64,000 bases of DNA, taken from assembly GCF_963678635.1 (NCBI RefSeq), contig NC_087069.1, forward strand, positions 35,319,959 through 35,383,958, given 5' to 3'. The first letter of the stretch is position 1; each line of letters starts with the position of its first letter. This stretch comes from Symsagittifera roscoffensis (lineage: Eukaryota; Xenacoelomorpha; Acoela; Convolutidae). Both the position numbers and the translations under genes were made by a program. The notes beneath the pieces are model-generated. The model worked only from the letters and a program-made list of their open reading frames with translations. It did not search any database and was not told where the DNA came from. This document shows positions 9,634 through 20,035 of the stretch, piece after piece.

Positions 9634-11908
9634 CTATGTAGAGCCTTGGCGGGTATTTACCGTGCATGACACATTTTTGTGTCTCGCTAAGTTTGACTTC
9701 GTGATCCATGCCCCGCATGAGTCGCATTGTTTGTATTCTCTGGTTCGTATTATTGTCGTCTCGTTATTTCTGTTTATCGGTGCGTTTCGGCAGTTGGTTT
9801 TCCTGTGTCTAGCCATGTTTGATACAGACACACTCTTTCCACAGTCGGAACATACTCCTCTGGGGGCTCCGCCGCAGGCTTTTGTGTGGTTTGTCTGACT
9901 GCTCTTTTCCTTGAAGCTTGTCTTGCACTTGGGGCAGGCAAACTCGAGCGTGGTTTCTCTGTGCATTCTGCGCTCGTGTTGCACAAGCCCTGCCTTGCTT
10001 CTGCAAATTTTGTCGCAACCGGTCCACCTGCAACTGAAGCCGACGTCCACTACTCTGGTTTGGCTTCTCGTGGGCTTTGTGTGGCCTCTGGTGTGGTCGC
10101 ACATGTCTGTCTCCCACCGTGTCAGATTAGCTTTCCGGTTGTTTATGAGTGTCTTCCACGTTTTCCTGTTTTTTGTCAGGTTTTCGATGTTGGTCCAGTC
10201 CTCTCCTGCTTCTCCAATCAGCCGTTTCCAGTATGCGATTAGTCCACCGGTCAGTTTTCCATTCTCGGTTTTCTCCTCAAGCCATCTCCCCAAAACAACT
10301 TTCTTCGTCATCCTTTCGTTTGGCATACGGAGAACATGTCCAATGCGCTCCAGAGCTCTTATCTCCACTTTGGAACGGATCGATGTAATTCCAAGCTGTC
10401 TCCTGACCTCATAGCCATTGACGCCCTCTTCTTGCATACGAACGAGCGGCCTTTCCGTTGTTCCATATGTATCTGTAGAACCTTTCTACCACGCTCTGGA
10501 ACCGTTGCAGTCGAAAAGAAGGGACGACTCTACGACCGCTTGTACGACGAGAGCTCATGTTCTCTTGCTCAGCTTCGACTTCCATAGCCATTTCTTCACC
10601 TTGGCCCAGGCACCATCAGCACGTCTGATTCTGGCTTCGCGGTTCTTCTTCTTTCCTATCAAGGTACCCAGCATCCTGGTGTTCTCTGCCGTCTCGCTTG
10701 CAAACCAGATGGTTTCCTCTTTTCCATCGTGACACTTCTCCTCGAACTTCATCATCTCCTTCTTTATAGTCTCCTTTCCTTCTTTCAATTCTTCGCTCCA
10801 ACCAATCAATGTCGAGTCGTCTGCAAATAGGGAATCAGTGATGGTGAATTTTTCGCACGCGCTGCTTCTCGTCATTCTCGTTGCTTCGTTGGCTGGGAAG
10901 CTACTACCCGGTTTCCAGCCCCAGTCTAGTCCGCAGCGTTTGTTCGCGTCTTTGGCCTGTTTTTCCCTCTCCTCAGCTGCTTTTCTCATTGACTCTGCGT
11001 GGTAGATGTTGAACAGGATGGGGGACGTTGCGCACCCTTCTCTTAGACCACGCGCCGGCAGCCACTCGTCGCTCAGGCCCTCGCGTCCCTTAGTCCTGTA
11101 GCGGGTCCTCTCGTGCAGGTCTTTCAGCACTTCCGTGACTTTCTTTGTCATGCCCAAGTTCTCTAATATGCTCCATAGGCTATTGACCCTCGGGTAGGCC
11201 TTTGTGATGTCAAGCAACAACGTTCCCGGTCTGTCCTCCGTCTCGTCGTTGCTGTTGCCAATTACGCGTCTGGTTTCTTCGTCGATCCGCAAGATTATCT
11301 GGGTAGCGTCACAAGTAGATCTCCCCGTCCGGAACCCGTTCTGGTTCTCGCCAAGTACCTTGAGCTCCTCTGCCCACTCTCTGATCCGAGACGCGAAGAT
11401 GCGGGCGACTATTCTGCTGATTAGAGGGAGTAAGCACACACCTCTGTAGTTTCCCCTGTCCATCTTTTTGCCTTTCTTGTGTAGGGGGGATCATCCAACC
11501 ATCTGTCGTTTCTTCAGGCCATTGAGCGATGGGAGAGTCCAAGTGGTGAAGCATTCCCTGGAACAACTGTCTCTTTGCGTCGTCGTTTAGGTTTTTCACT
11601 GCGCTCACTCTGACGCTGTCGCAGCCAGGGGCCCCGTTCTTCATCTTGCCGAGCTCCCTTTGGAACTCGGCAAATGTGATCTCTCGTTCCAAGTGTTTTG
11701 CCGCGTTCGCTGCTTCCTGGTCTCTCCTCTTTGTAGTACTTGCCGCCGTTTCCATGATCTCGGAGATTTCTCTCTCGAAGCGGTTTTCCGAAACTTTCAT
11801 GAAGTGTTCCCTAAATTCGTCAGGACTGAAGTGTTCTTCTTCAAAGATCCTCAGATCCTTGCATCCCAATTTCTTCAGGATTTTGTACTTAAGTTTTCCA
11901 GGCGACAC
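9634..11908 (-). pseudogene. LINE reverse transcriptase and C-terminal zinc fingers, frameshifted
   Basis: From the N-terminus: linker and RT motif 0-like KMKNGAPGCDSV (about 11630-11670), RT blocks NYRGVCLL, QNGFRTGRSTCDA, GLREGCATSPILFN and the catalytic FADDS (about 10805-10820), then a thumb-like region and the motif RIGHVLRM. The C-terminal frame (9634-10437) ends with four Cys/His fingers at about residues 136-159, 168-188, 196-216 and 238-258, mostly of the CxxC-x12-H-x3/4-C type. The coding sequence is spread over at least four frames, with shifts near 11480, 10570 and 10450. The endonuclease that should precede it is on the other strand at 12018-12737. Confidence 0.88.
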
Positions 11909-12017
11909 AGCAGGGTGTTGAGCTGGCTAAGACTGAGAGGCGAGGAAAGAACAAAGACGGAAAGGAAGAGAAGAGAGACAAACAAGAAGAAACCAAAAGT
12001 GGGTGGACAGAGCTACG

Positions 12018-13221
12018 ATGATGGGGAAGAGGAAAGCGACCATCATTTGGACGTGGAACATCCAAAGGGCGAGAGTCACTTTCCCGAGGAGAAACCGTTT
12101 CGCCGAAATTCTGAAAGAGGTGACAAAGAGAGAGGTGGAGGTCATCCTATTCACGGAGCTTCACGAAGAGACGGATGGTCTCCAATGGATCAAGTCGGGA
12201 GACTTGTACGAGGTCCTAGTGCACGGCAAAAAGAGCGGCATCTTTCTGAGAGACGTTTGGGCGACAAATTGGAAGGACCAAGGAAACAGACGAAAACATG
12301 GCGAGAGAAGCATGTCAGTGGATGTGGATGGGGTCAAGTTTGTCGCTGCGTACCAGTCACTGTGGACCGCCGACCCTGTGGAGTTCGCGAGTTACAGGGA
12401 AGAACTGAACGAACAGATCCTCGGATGCGACAAGCACATAAAACTGATCATCGGAGGCGACTGGAACTCTAGCATAGGCGACACAAATAGGAGGACACAG
12501 GACAAGGTGGCCGGAGCATACGGCCTTGGCAACACGAACGCCGCGGGCAACGACTTGATAAATTGGTGTCATGAACACGAACTGGCGTGGACAAACTCTT
12601 TCTTCCGGCACAAGAAGAGGGGAACTTGGAAATGCCCAGCTAGGAAAAGCTGGCACGAGATAGACGGTTTCATGACAAGACAAAACCAACGTAGCCGTTT
12701 GGTGAAGAACGTGAGAACAGAGACGGTCACTGTCTGACCACCAACCGAAGATGATGGAGAGCTGGCTGCAGAAACCGAGGAAGGAGCCCGAGAGGAGACA
12801 GCAGAGAAGCACAAACATCAACTGGAACAAGCTGAGAGACCCGGCCACGAAACAGCAGTTCCGGACATCGGTTGGCGAGGCATTGAGTCGTTCGGAGATG
12901 ACGTGGAAAGAACTAATCAAAAAAGTGAGAGAGGCGGGAAAAAACATTTGCGGTCATGTGGAAAAAACAAACCTGAACCCGTGGATGGATACACACAACG
13001 AGGAGATCAAGTCCTTTCAAATGAGGATCAGCCAGGTTACGAGAGCCATCGAAACTGCCGAAAGACTATTGGAAAGTAAGAAAAAATTATTGGCGAGAAA
13101 AAACATACGAAAAGAGTATAAGAAGGAGAAGAAAAGATGGGAGCACGGCTGGTGGCTTAACTTCGTGGAAGAAGTCAAAGAAGCCGAGCAAAGAGGAGAC
13201 ACAAGAAAAATATACAACTGA
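12018..13221 (+). pseudogene. LINE endonuclease domain and linker, inverted 5' segment
   Basis: The plus-strand frame from ATG 12018 (the longer frame begins at GTG 12003) shows an exonuclease/endonuclease/phosphatase fold pattern: FTELHEE near the N-terminus, IIGGDWNSSIG (about 12450-12480) and HEIDGFMTR (about 12655-12680). These match the metal- and phosphate-binding motifs of APE-type LINE endonucleases. A shift or stop at about 12737 separates it from a charged, coiled-coil-like linker (12751-13221) ending just before the target duplication. In an uninverted element this linker would be followed directly by the RT part that begins near 11908 on the other strand. Confidence 0.85.
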
Positions 13222-13234
13222 CTTTTTTGAACTG

Positions 13235-13249
13235 GTTAAAAAACAAACT
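13235..13249. repeat. Right target-site duplication of the LINE
   Basis: This is an exact 15-bp copy of 9588-9602. The AT-rich target and 15-bp length fit insertion by target-primed reverse transcription. Confidence 0.95.
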
Positions 13250-13369
13250 GGTGAAAAGACTTCATCTTCTTCCTCCTCCTCCTCATCCTCCTCAGCTGTA
13301 AATGATAAACATCATAAAAGACGATACACGTCAAAACGATCAGTCCGTCCCATAAAAAGAATGTCCTGA
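13235..13369 (+). pseudogene. PC4-like gene, 3' part beyond the LINE
   Basis: The target duplication at 13235-13249 repeats the last codons of the 5' part, and the frame continues without a shift to a TGA at 13367-13369. This part encodes a run of about eleven serines followed by a basic Lys/Arg-rich tail. Without the LINE the gene would be about 123 codons. An acidic/Ser segment plus a basic tail next to a compact fold again resembles PC4-type proteins. The interruption makes the gene non-functional in this copy. Confidence 0.6.
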
Positions 13370-13474
13370 GAGTGGCGTTGAAAACGATGCGGATGATGAA
13401 TACTCGAAAAATAAAAGGTGTAGAGTTGCCTGAAACAAAAAAAAACGTTTGAATAATTTGATTTAACCAGCAGA

Positions 13475-14095
13475 ATGGTTGAAGCTATGTATGAGCAGTC
13501 GCTTGAATTTTTAAAAAAACTTCGAAAGAATTTTAATTTTTTTATTCTGAACAACGAACCCGACGCCTCACAACTCCCTCTAAACACAAATTTTGCATTT
13601 GCAACCCACTCAATTCAGAACGAGTCTTGCGCCCAATTGCTCGACAATGACCATCCCCACATCCATGTTCTCATCGAAGTAACCAAGGATTGTGCCGACG
13701 TAGTGAACAAGATGACCTCAACCACTTTCGTTGTACCTTGTCTACTCTCATCTTTCAAGCATCTAAGATTGGGTTGCGGTAAACTTCACCTATCAGGACC
13801 CCTGATGGAAAAATTAAAAATTGCTGTCAACTACAACAACTCAACTGACATTGGTGGTGGTTCTTTAAAAGAAGATTGCCACAAGTTTGCTTTGCTTCAC
13901 AAACTTGATCCATTCAAATTCAAACTGATTTAATCACTAATCTAACAATTGAACGCTTCATTAATATTTTGAATGGTGATAATGCCGCCGAGTTTTCTAA
14001 AATTATTGATATCATTTTGAGTGGGTATGGTCAATTAGAGATTGATTCAAGTACTTTGTTTGTTAAATTTATAATGGAAAATATATTTAAATTCT
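13475..14095 (+). pseudogene. Uncharacterised Polinton gene with an HxH motif, one frameshift
   Basis: The frame is open from ATG 13475 to 13933 (152 residues), then continues in the next frame to a TGA at about 14093-14095, adding some 55 residues. I read this as one gene of about 205 codons with an indel near 13925. Near residue 60 it has DHPHIHVLIEV: two histidines one residue apart, embedded in hydrophobics, as in motif II of HUH rolling-circle nucleases. I see no convincing YxxxK motif, so the resemblance may be chance. It is one of two plus-strand genes in an otherwise minus-strand cluster and follows the PC4-like gene by about 100 bp. Confidence 0.55.
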
Positions 14096-14210
14096 GAAAA
14101 CGGTTTTTAGAGCCTGCGATAACGCCAGTGGCAAGTGTTCTAGCAACCATAAAACATGTTTTTTTAAAATAAATTATAAATCATTAAAGAATTGCATCAG
14201 TATCACAAAG

Positions 14211-14640
14211 TTATAACATCATATGTTTAGCAAAACGCATCATGTCATGGTCGTCAACCTTGAAACCTATAGGAAGTTTAGATGAAATTATAACACGGGC
14301 AACATAAATACAATAAAGTCCGCAAAAGATCGAATTAGCTGATTGGATTAGGTTATCATCAGTATTTGGTTTCCCTCATTATTAGAACGTCTCATATTTT
14401 GGTATACATGTGGATAGTTGTGTAGGCTTCGTCCAAGAGGATCTGCAAAAAAGATTTGACCACCAGCTTGAGCAAACAGTAACCAATGAGTTCCTGGCTG
14501 GTCTGAGTTTGATGCGTTCACTATCATGAAAGTATTGTCACGTTTCAATATTGTATTAAATGCTAAGTTAGCGGGGATTGCAAAATCGATGTTTCAAATG
14601 CTTGCATTGGTGAAGAAGCTCAGTAATCTGTAAATTGTCC
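14211..14640 (-). pseudogene. Polinton adenain-like cysteine protease, broken
   Basis: Capsid-maturation cysteine protease of the adenovirus/Ulp1 type. The longest frame (14348-14548) carries the catalytic histidine region PGTHWLLFA and the following acidic block FADPLGRS. After a frameshift near 14345 a second frame has the nucleophile region FCGLYCIYVA before a stop at 14211-14213. Upstream, an in-frame TGA at 14594-14596 separates the N-terminal stretch. Histidine, acidic and cysteine motifs are all recognisable and in the family order. It sits directly downstream of the major capsid gene, as expected for a Polinton structural cluster. Confidence 0.82.
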
Positions 14641-14655
14641 GTTTTTTTCACCGAG

Positions 14656-15958
14656 TCAACTCATTTGAGTGTTTTTAGCCATTTTTCTATCGGAACACAC
14701 GTAAACTGTTGATGCACGCTCTCCCATGAAAAATAGTTCTACATTTTTCCCCAGCGGTGCATCAAACTTCAGTTCTACTGAAATGGTGCAATTGGTCAAT
14801 TCAGGATGAATAAAGTCATGTGAAGCCTCCTGATTCAATGTGAGATCAAATGCCTTAATATAATGATTGTGATAATTAGCCAAACTGTTTCCATGACTAT
14901 TGTTGAAAACAAAGTCTAGAGCTTCCAATGTGTTATAGTATATTCTTTTGTTATCAGTCGTTGACACAGGAGTTCCTGCAATGGGTAGACCGTTTCGGTA
15001 AACAATGATTTCAATCAGCTGAAAATTTTGATAGTGAAACGGGTTTGTTCGGTTAGTTCCCAGGTATACTGTATTCGAGCTCATTGCTGAAATCATTCGA
15101 CGAACTGGCTCTTTGGCAAAAACGTCTTCTTGTCGCCAGCTTTGCACACCAGTTGTGGCCAAAAAAGTTCTCGTTAAAACATCAATAGAATTGTATATTG
15201 CGGATATTTTCAACAGAGTTTTTCTATCGAGGATAGCACAAAATCAGTTACTGTCATTTTGTGCACATATAGGTTAGCCTCAGTGATTTCAACACGGTAA
15301 TGTTTATCTCTATGCTCAGACATGATAACAGGGTCATTAGGAGATCGTCTCAGAGAAAGTCTTATTGTAACACCGCTGATAAGATGTTTGTCACATGTTA
15401 AAAAGTCACAAGCAATTTTACCAAATAAACGGAATTCGGTTGATGCAGCTTACGACTCGTTTATGTTCAGCGACATCTTCAGCTCGCCCATTAGCACCAT
15501 CAATATCTGATGGATTATCTTCATAATAATAACCTTGACAAGCAAGCCATGTTTTCTTTGCATCATTACCATGTGAAAATTCGGTCTCAATAAAACTCTT
15601 ATGGGCAAAATTGGCATTGGTTGTTGAAATTTTTTCTCCATTCAAGAAATTGTGCATTCGGAAAATAAAATGAAAATGGATTGTTAACCAAATATGGGAT
15701 GTCTCGTTGTGCTGCCTCTGTAGCTTGAGTTCGCAGTACCTTACCATTATTTTGAACAACGCGTGCTAAAGTCTCCAAGCGAGTTCGTTGAAGATCGATA
15801 AAGTTGTTTCAATCTCCTAAAACTTCAAATTCGAGCATAGGACCATCAGGTGAATAAGATGGACCAATTTTTTGAGTGAATGCATTTTCAAATGTAACGA
15901 GTAGAGGAGGCTTTTCAAATAAATCTAATGAGCTGTGAGTTGCTTCAGTTGGCAATCA
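14656..15958 (-). pseudogene. Polinton major capsid protein, broken into several frames
   Basis: Double-jelly-roll type major capsid protein. The N-terminal third (about 15760-15958) has a GPMLEFEVLGD/NNFIDL pattern with an in-frame TGA at 15809-15811. The middle (15418-15759) has FLNGEKISTTNANF and FIETEFSHGNDAKKTW. A third frame (about 15225-15415) contains ISGVTIRLSL, and the C-terminal frame (14656-15213) contains NFQLIEIIVYRNGLP, IKAFDLT and VELKFDAPLG. These blocks match Polinton capsid proteins in content and order. There are at least three frame changes, one in an A run near 15225. It would form the virion shell together with the minor capsid protein at 16387-17265. Confidence 0.78.
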
Positions 15959-15959
15959 T

Positions 15960-16352
15960 TTAGAAATCTTTTCGTACTTTGGTGAAAAAATTGGAGCGAC
16001 TTCTCAGTGGAGTTCGTTTCTTTGGAATAAGAGCTTTTGTTTTTCTTTTTCTTGTTGTTGTTGTTGTTGCTGTCTTCCGTTTTCTGCTCATATGGGACTT
16101 ACTGCGTTCAGCTCCAACTTGTTTTTTGATTGTGTTTTTTACTGTGTTTTTCAAGGCTTGTTTGGGCGTTTTCTTCCTGGTTGCTATGTCTGTTAATTCG
16201 GGTGCTGCTTGAACAAGTAAATCTTTTCCAATACGTTTTGCTGCTGGTGCTATAAATTTCCGAGATAACGGAAACGCTACTCGACCAATATCCATAGCCA
16301 GAGCACCGAGGCCACTACCCCGCTGTCTGTAATGTCCTGAGAAGTGAGGCAT
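15960..16352 (-). CDS. Basic Polinton core-like protein
   Basis: This small frame is intact. The longest form starts at GTG (16382), but the ATG at about 16352 gives MPHFSGHYRQRGSGLG, a Gly/Arg-rich start common in small Polinton proteins of this position. The rest is Lys/Arg-rich, with a KRKTATTTTTRKRKTK tract near the C-terminus. No enzyme motif is visible. A DNA-condensing or capsid-associated role is plausible from charge and from its place between the major and minor capsid genes, but it is inferred. Confidence 0.65.
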   Translation of the reverse strand: MPHFSGHYRQRGSGLGALAMDIGRVAFPLSRKFIAPAAKRIGKDLLVQAAPELTDIATRKKTPKQALKNTVKNTIKKQVGAERSKSHMSRKRKTATTTTTRKRKTKALIPKKRTPLRSRSNFFTKVRKDF

Positions 16353-16386
16353 GGTCGCTTGTTTATGATAGTATGCCTCCACAATC

Positions 16387-17265
16387 TTAATCAGAAAACT
16401 TTTGAAACATTAAAGTCAAAACAACTCTTTCTCCTCCTCCCGCAAATGGTACAAGTCTACCGGTTTCTGTTCGAAGGTTTACTGCAATGCTCTGGATGTT
16501 ATTCACGAGGAGTTTTTTATAATCCAAGTTGTTAAAAACTTTGCGATGATTTGGTTCAATGGTGCAAACGTAACCGTTTTTCACTCGTCGATTAGTATCA
16601 ATGACTCTGAGCAACGATGCTTTGGTATCACCCACAATCTAATAATGGATTATATCCAAGTAGATAAACATCATTTGGGTTCCAGTAGAGATATCGACAG
16701 GGTAGTCGGAAATGAAGTTTTGCGATGTGAGAGTGCTATGGATATGACTGGATTCTTTATAGCCGATATGGTAGCCCGTTCCATCTCTTATACCTTTGAA
16801 ACCTAGAATACTAGGAATTTGTGGGCTCTCAAAGGTAATGCCTTCCCAATAATGCATCCAAATTGAAAGATGTTTGGTAATGGGGTCGATGCTATAAGTG
16901 AAATTATCAAGATCAACCTTCCGATTGATTTCGTTGAATAATTTCTCGATTTCGCCATATTCACCCTTTTTTATTTCAATTTTCTTTCCATCATATGGTC
17001 TAGATATTTTATCTTTGGCCACTTCAAGACTTGCTCTAACTTTGTCTTTTTTATAGTACACTATTTTAGTATCTGTTACATTGTTAAAATGAGTGGGAAA
17101 CGTTATTTCTGACAATGCAACTCTCCATTCGCCTTGCAGATCAATATGTTCATTCAGCAGGTTTTTAAAACTCGCTAGTGAGTTGTCAATGAAGATATTC
17201 ATTGAGGCTGATGACACCAATGTAATACTAAAGGAATCTTTGTCACCTCCAAAGTTGCTAGACAT
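16387..17265 (-). pseudogene. Polinton minor capsid (penton-like) protein with one in-frame stop
   Basis: Single-jelly-roll type minor capsid protein. The start ATG is at 17265. The N-terminus has FSITLVSSASMNIF, a stretch with FKNLLNEHIDLQ, and EWRVALSEITFP, the family's characteristic opening strands. Near the C-terminus a single TAG at 16639-16641 interrupts a continuous frame, which resumes as IVGDTKASLLRV and ends at 16387. No frameshift is needed, so this is one of the least damaged genes in the element. It would form vertices of the capsid. Confidence 0.82.
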
Positions 17266-17268
17266 TGT

Positions 17269-18150
17269 TTAGCTTGACCCTTCCTTTTCCAATACTCTGA
17301 TTAGTTCGGGCTCATAAAATTTATCCTCAGTTGGTTCTCTATCAGCTTCGATAAGATTAAAAGTCGGTGGGTTCCTTGTTCGTATGTCAAATATTTCAAA
17401 AACTTCGTCAGTGAAGGATTGTTTATAACCTTTTCGAAAAGGGATGTCAATTTTTGCTATTCTCACAAAATCGCCAACGTAGAGCTTTGGTCGGCGAACT
17501 AGTTTCAATGATTGTTCCGCTCTTAATGAAATTAGACGTGGAACATCCTTTTTTGTCACTTTTTTGGGGGCTAATTTGATGACGCGGTTTGTTCTCGAAT
17601 TTATTGTGTTGACAAAGACTTGAAGCTTATCGATGTAAGGGTAGGTCCATTTGTCCTCAAAATACTTATAAATCAAACTTTTTAGTGATCGAATGTTCCT
17701 CTCGGCGAAAGCGGACTTCTTTTCACTCTCTGTTGTGTATGTTTTTCTCACATAAAGTTTTGAATGACCCCTTGAACTCGGTGCCTTTATCTACCCAGAC
17801 TTTTTTCGGTTTCTCTGTCTTTATCATTTGATTGGACGCTTCTGCAGTTGTTGTGGCATACTTTGATTTCAGTGGCTGCACGCGAAGATAATGGGACATG
17901 CAATCTACTGCAACTAAAAGATATTTGATATCTTTGTTGTATTTTGCTAGTTTATCAATATATGCCAAATTTATTGACCATATTTCGTTTAACTATCACT
18001 TTAAGCCGAGCTATTTTGCGGCGAACTGTTCGGTATTTTGTATAAGATGGTTCTGTATGTAAAAAATGTTTAGCTTTTGGTCTTGGTATGACCGTTGTAG
18101 CCTTCAAAATTTAACACTGCCGAAGAATGCTGGTCCTTTATCTGTGTAAC
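17269..18150 (-). pseudogene. Polinton retroviral-like integrase, frameshifted
   Basis: DDE-type integrase. The core begins in the frame 17723-17968 with VAVDCMSHYLRV (first Asp) and KVWVDKGTEFKG (second Asp). After a shift in the overlap near 17730-17750, the frame 17269-17751 has SEKKSAFAERNIRSLK, where the third catalytic residue (Glu) is expected, then a C-terminal chromodomain-like part with KLYVGDFVRIAK. The N-terminal zinc-binding region upstream of 17968 is present but spread over broken frames. The C-terminus ends 4 bp from the minor capsid start. The assignment is secure; the gene cannot make one protein. Confidence 0.88.
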
Positions 18151-18170
18151 TCTTTTTCAAAAGTTTTTCC

Positions 18171-19073
18171 TCAGTTGGTGTAGGTTTCCTGTCTTTTACT
18201 TTTCGTCTCCGTCTTTTCTGACGTTAAAGAATCTGAATCGTTATAGGGCGTACCGTACGATTCAGTGTCGTCTTCGTCTTTCTCTCTTTCCTTGACTCTT
18301 TCCGTGGTGGCTTTCTTTCTTGTTTTGAGTCGTTTGGTTTGTTTTGATGATGGCTTAATACTGTCGAGGGTTTTTGTTTTGCCCGAGGTTGACAAGGATT
18401 TGGTTGGACTTTTGGTTCTTTGTTGGGCCTGTTCTTTAATCTTTGACTGAACCGCGCGTTTGGCATACTTGTTAATAACAGACTCTTCGGTAAGTTCGAG
18501 AGCGGATAAAATCATTATGTAAGCAGGGTTGTGTAGTATTTTAGTTTGCTGTTGTATATCATACAAAAACGATGCTGCTTTGAGACCGGTTGGTACATTG
18601 TCAACATAAATTGTTTCATCCATGGCGTTTATTGAGACTCGAGTTGAGCTTTTGATAAGCTCCAGGATATTTTTAGCTCTCGTGAATTTTTTATCCTCCA
18701 TTATTTGCAATTGTAATAGAATGCGTTCAAAGTTTATTTTATTATCCTTTCGCTCCATCTCATCCACAATCCGCTTCTCCTCTTCCTCCCCACCTTCCTG
18801 ATATTGATTAACCTCATCTTCTGTAAGAAGTCCTGATGATTGTTCCCCAGGGTCAACAAGAGGCGTTGAGGGAGGTGTTGGTGGAAGGGGTAGTGGAAGA
18901 GTTTCAGTCAATACTGAGTTTTGCTTCGTGGGTATTAGAAGTCTCATGCGGTTCAAGTAAGATAACTGGGGCTTTTTGTGTTTAATTGAACTGTTAAGTA
19001 GCACGTGTGATGCATGCGGCTGCTCACGGATATATGTATGTTTTGGAATTAAAACAAACTCTTCTGCTGCTAC
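18171..19073 (-). pseudogene. Polinton-family protein with Ser/Lys-rich C-terminus
   Basis: A continuous frame runs from the stop at 18171 upstream to about 19073, beginning in a stretch with EEFVLIPKHTY. No ATG is seen at the expected start (a GTA sits there), so the start codon may be mutated; the next ATG (in LNRMRLL) is far inside. The middle holds IYVDNVPTGLKAASFLYDI. The C-terminal third is rich in Lys, Thr, Ser and Glu and probably disordered. Proteins with this opening and a similar middle recur in Polinton clusters. I do not know the function. Confidence 0.6.
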
Positions 19074-19076
19074 GTT

Positions 19077-19385
19077 TTATGCAGATGGTAAGTATCTGTA
19101 GCAGAAGTAAAGTATCAGTCTGATCAAGTTGAAACCTTGTTTCGTTAGAATAATTGCTCGTTTTCGTTCAAGTTTTGTTTTTCGGCTGATTAAAAGTTTG
19201 TATGCCACTTCGAAATTTTCAATGTTTGGAATATTAACAGATACATTGCCATTGACTACATTGAGCAAACATTCACATATAACTGAAATAACTTGAGGAT
19301 TTGTTGTTTTTCTAATGAAGCTTCGGAGCTGGCTGGGATTCAATTGTACCATGTGCTGCAGAATAGATAATTTTTTCGCGTTCAT
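19077..19385 (-). CDS. Small basic Polinton protein
   Basis: An intact 102-residue frame with ATG at 19385. It has a central CECLLNVVNGNVSVN block and basic RKTKLERKRAIIL, followed by a hydrophobic tail. This arrangement (a central 'N/LxGN' block, a Lys/Arg-rich helix, a hydrophobic end) is that of a small protein often found beside the ATPase in Polintons. Its start overlaps the ATPase stop by 4 bp, suggesting co-transcription. Function unknown. Confidence 0.65.
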   Translation of the reverse strand: MNAKKLSILQHMVQLNPSQLRSFIRKTTNPQVISVICECLLNVVNGNVSVNIPNIENFEVAYKLLISRKTKLERKRAIILTKQGFNLIRLILYFCYRYLPSA

Positions 19386-20035
19386 TTTTGAGAGGTGTAA
19401 CCTCTGCCTGGTTTATTGGTAAGTAAAAAAATTGAGGGACCAGGTGGTGTAATGTTTGAACAATATCTCAAACAATCGGATGTACGCGGATCCAAGTCGA
19501 TTAAAAGATGACCGTATGTGTCTTTTGTAGCGAGCTGATAACAGTTTCTCAAAAATTTAGTGTTGTTTAATTGTCTTCCAAGATGATCAAGTTGCTGAAA
19601 ATCAAAAGGTGATTTGAACAGAATGATGTGTGATGTGTTTAAATCAATTGTTCGAGAGCATCTGCTTTGTTGGAACAAATTATGTTTAACATATTTTACA
19701 TCTAGTCCTCGGTGTCTTCCTACTGTCGCAAGTTTGACAAAGTCTTTATCGTTATAGATTTCTTCGCATGAATCATCAAAAACTAGAAGAATGTTATCAA
19801 GTTTTCGCAAACTGTCAAAGCCATTGAATTTTATGAAAGTTAGATCAATGCTGTGGGTATTGGATTTTTCACTATAAAGAGGCTGAATCTCTTTGTAAAA
19901 GTATAGGGCTCTTTGAAATTTGGGATAAAAAGTTTTTCCTTTCAACAATTTGAATATCAGCTCTGTTTTTCCAGAACCCGAGGGGCCCACGATGGCTAAA
20001 AAAAGTCTCGTAGATGTATCAATATGATTATACAT
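19382..20035 (-). CDS. Polinton DNA-packaging ATPase (FtsK/HerA/A32 type)
   Basis: This P-loop ATPase would drive genome packaging into the capsid. Counting from the ATG at 20035 there is a Walker A motif GPSGSGKT at residues 17-24 and a Walker B ILLVFDDS about 60 residues later. The open frame extends upstream to 20089, but that start would put 18 extra residues over the C-terminus of the gene at 19996, so I prefer the inner ATG. The frame is uninterrupted for 217 codons, the best-preserved enzyme of the element. Downstream, its stop overlaps the start of the small basic protein. Confidence 0.85.
   Translation of the reverse strand: MYNHIDTSTRLFLAIVGPSGSGKTELIFKLLKGKTFYPKFQRALYFYKEIQPLYSEKSNTHSIDLTFIKFNGFDSLRKLDNILLVFDDSCEEIYNDKDFVKLATVGRHRGLDVKYVKHNLFQQSRCSRTIDLNTSHIILFKSPFDFQQLDHLGRQLNNTKFLRNCYQLATKDTYGHLLIDLDPRTSDCLRYCSNITPPGPSIFLLTNKPGRGYTSQK

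Larger units (their letters stand above)
9603..13234 (-). mobile_element. APE-type non-LTR retrotransposon with 5' inversion
   Basis: The element inserted in minus orientation. Its 3' part (reverse transcriptase and C-terminal fingers) reads on the minus strand from about 11925 to 9603 and ends in an A/AAG-rich tail, seen as TCTTCTCTTCTTCTTCTTT at 9603-9621 on the plus strand. Its 5' part (endonuclease) lies at about 11926-13234 and reads on the plus strand. Normally both parts share a strand. The order target duplication, inverted 5' segment, 3' segment, tail, target duplication is the twin-priming signature described for LINE insertions. I do not assign a named clade. Confidence 0.9.

Noticed and set aside
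9886-10414. Plus-strand frames of 118 and 167 codons over the LINE
   Set aside because: They are antisense readings of the LINE RT and zinc-finger region, whose motifs are on the minus strand.
12357-12947. 196-codon minus-strand frame
   Set aside because: It is the antisense shadow of the inverted LINE endonuclease.
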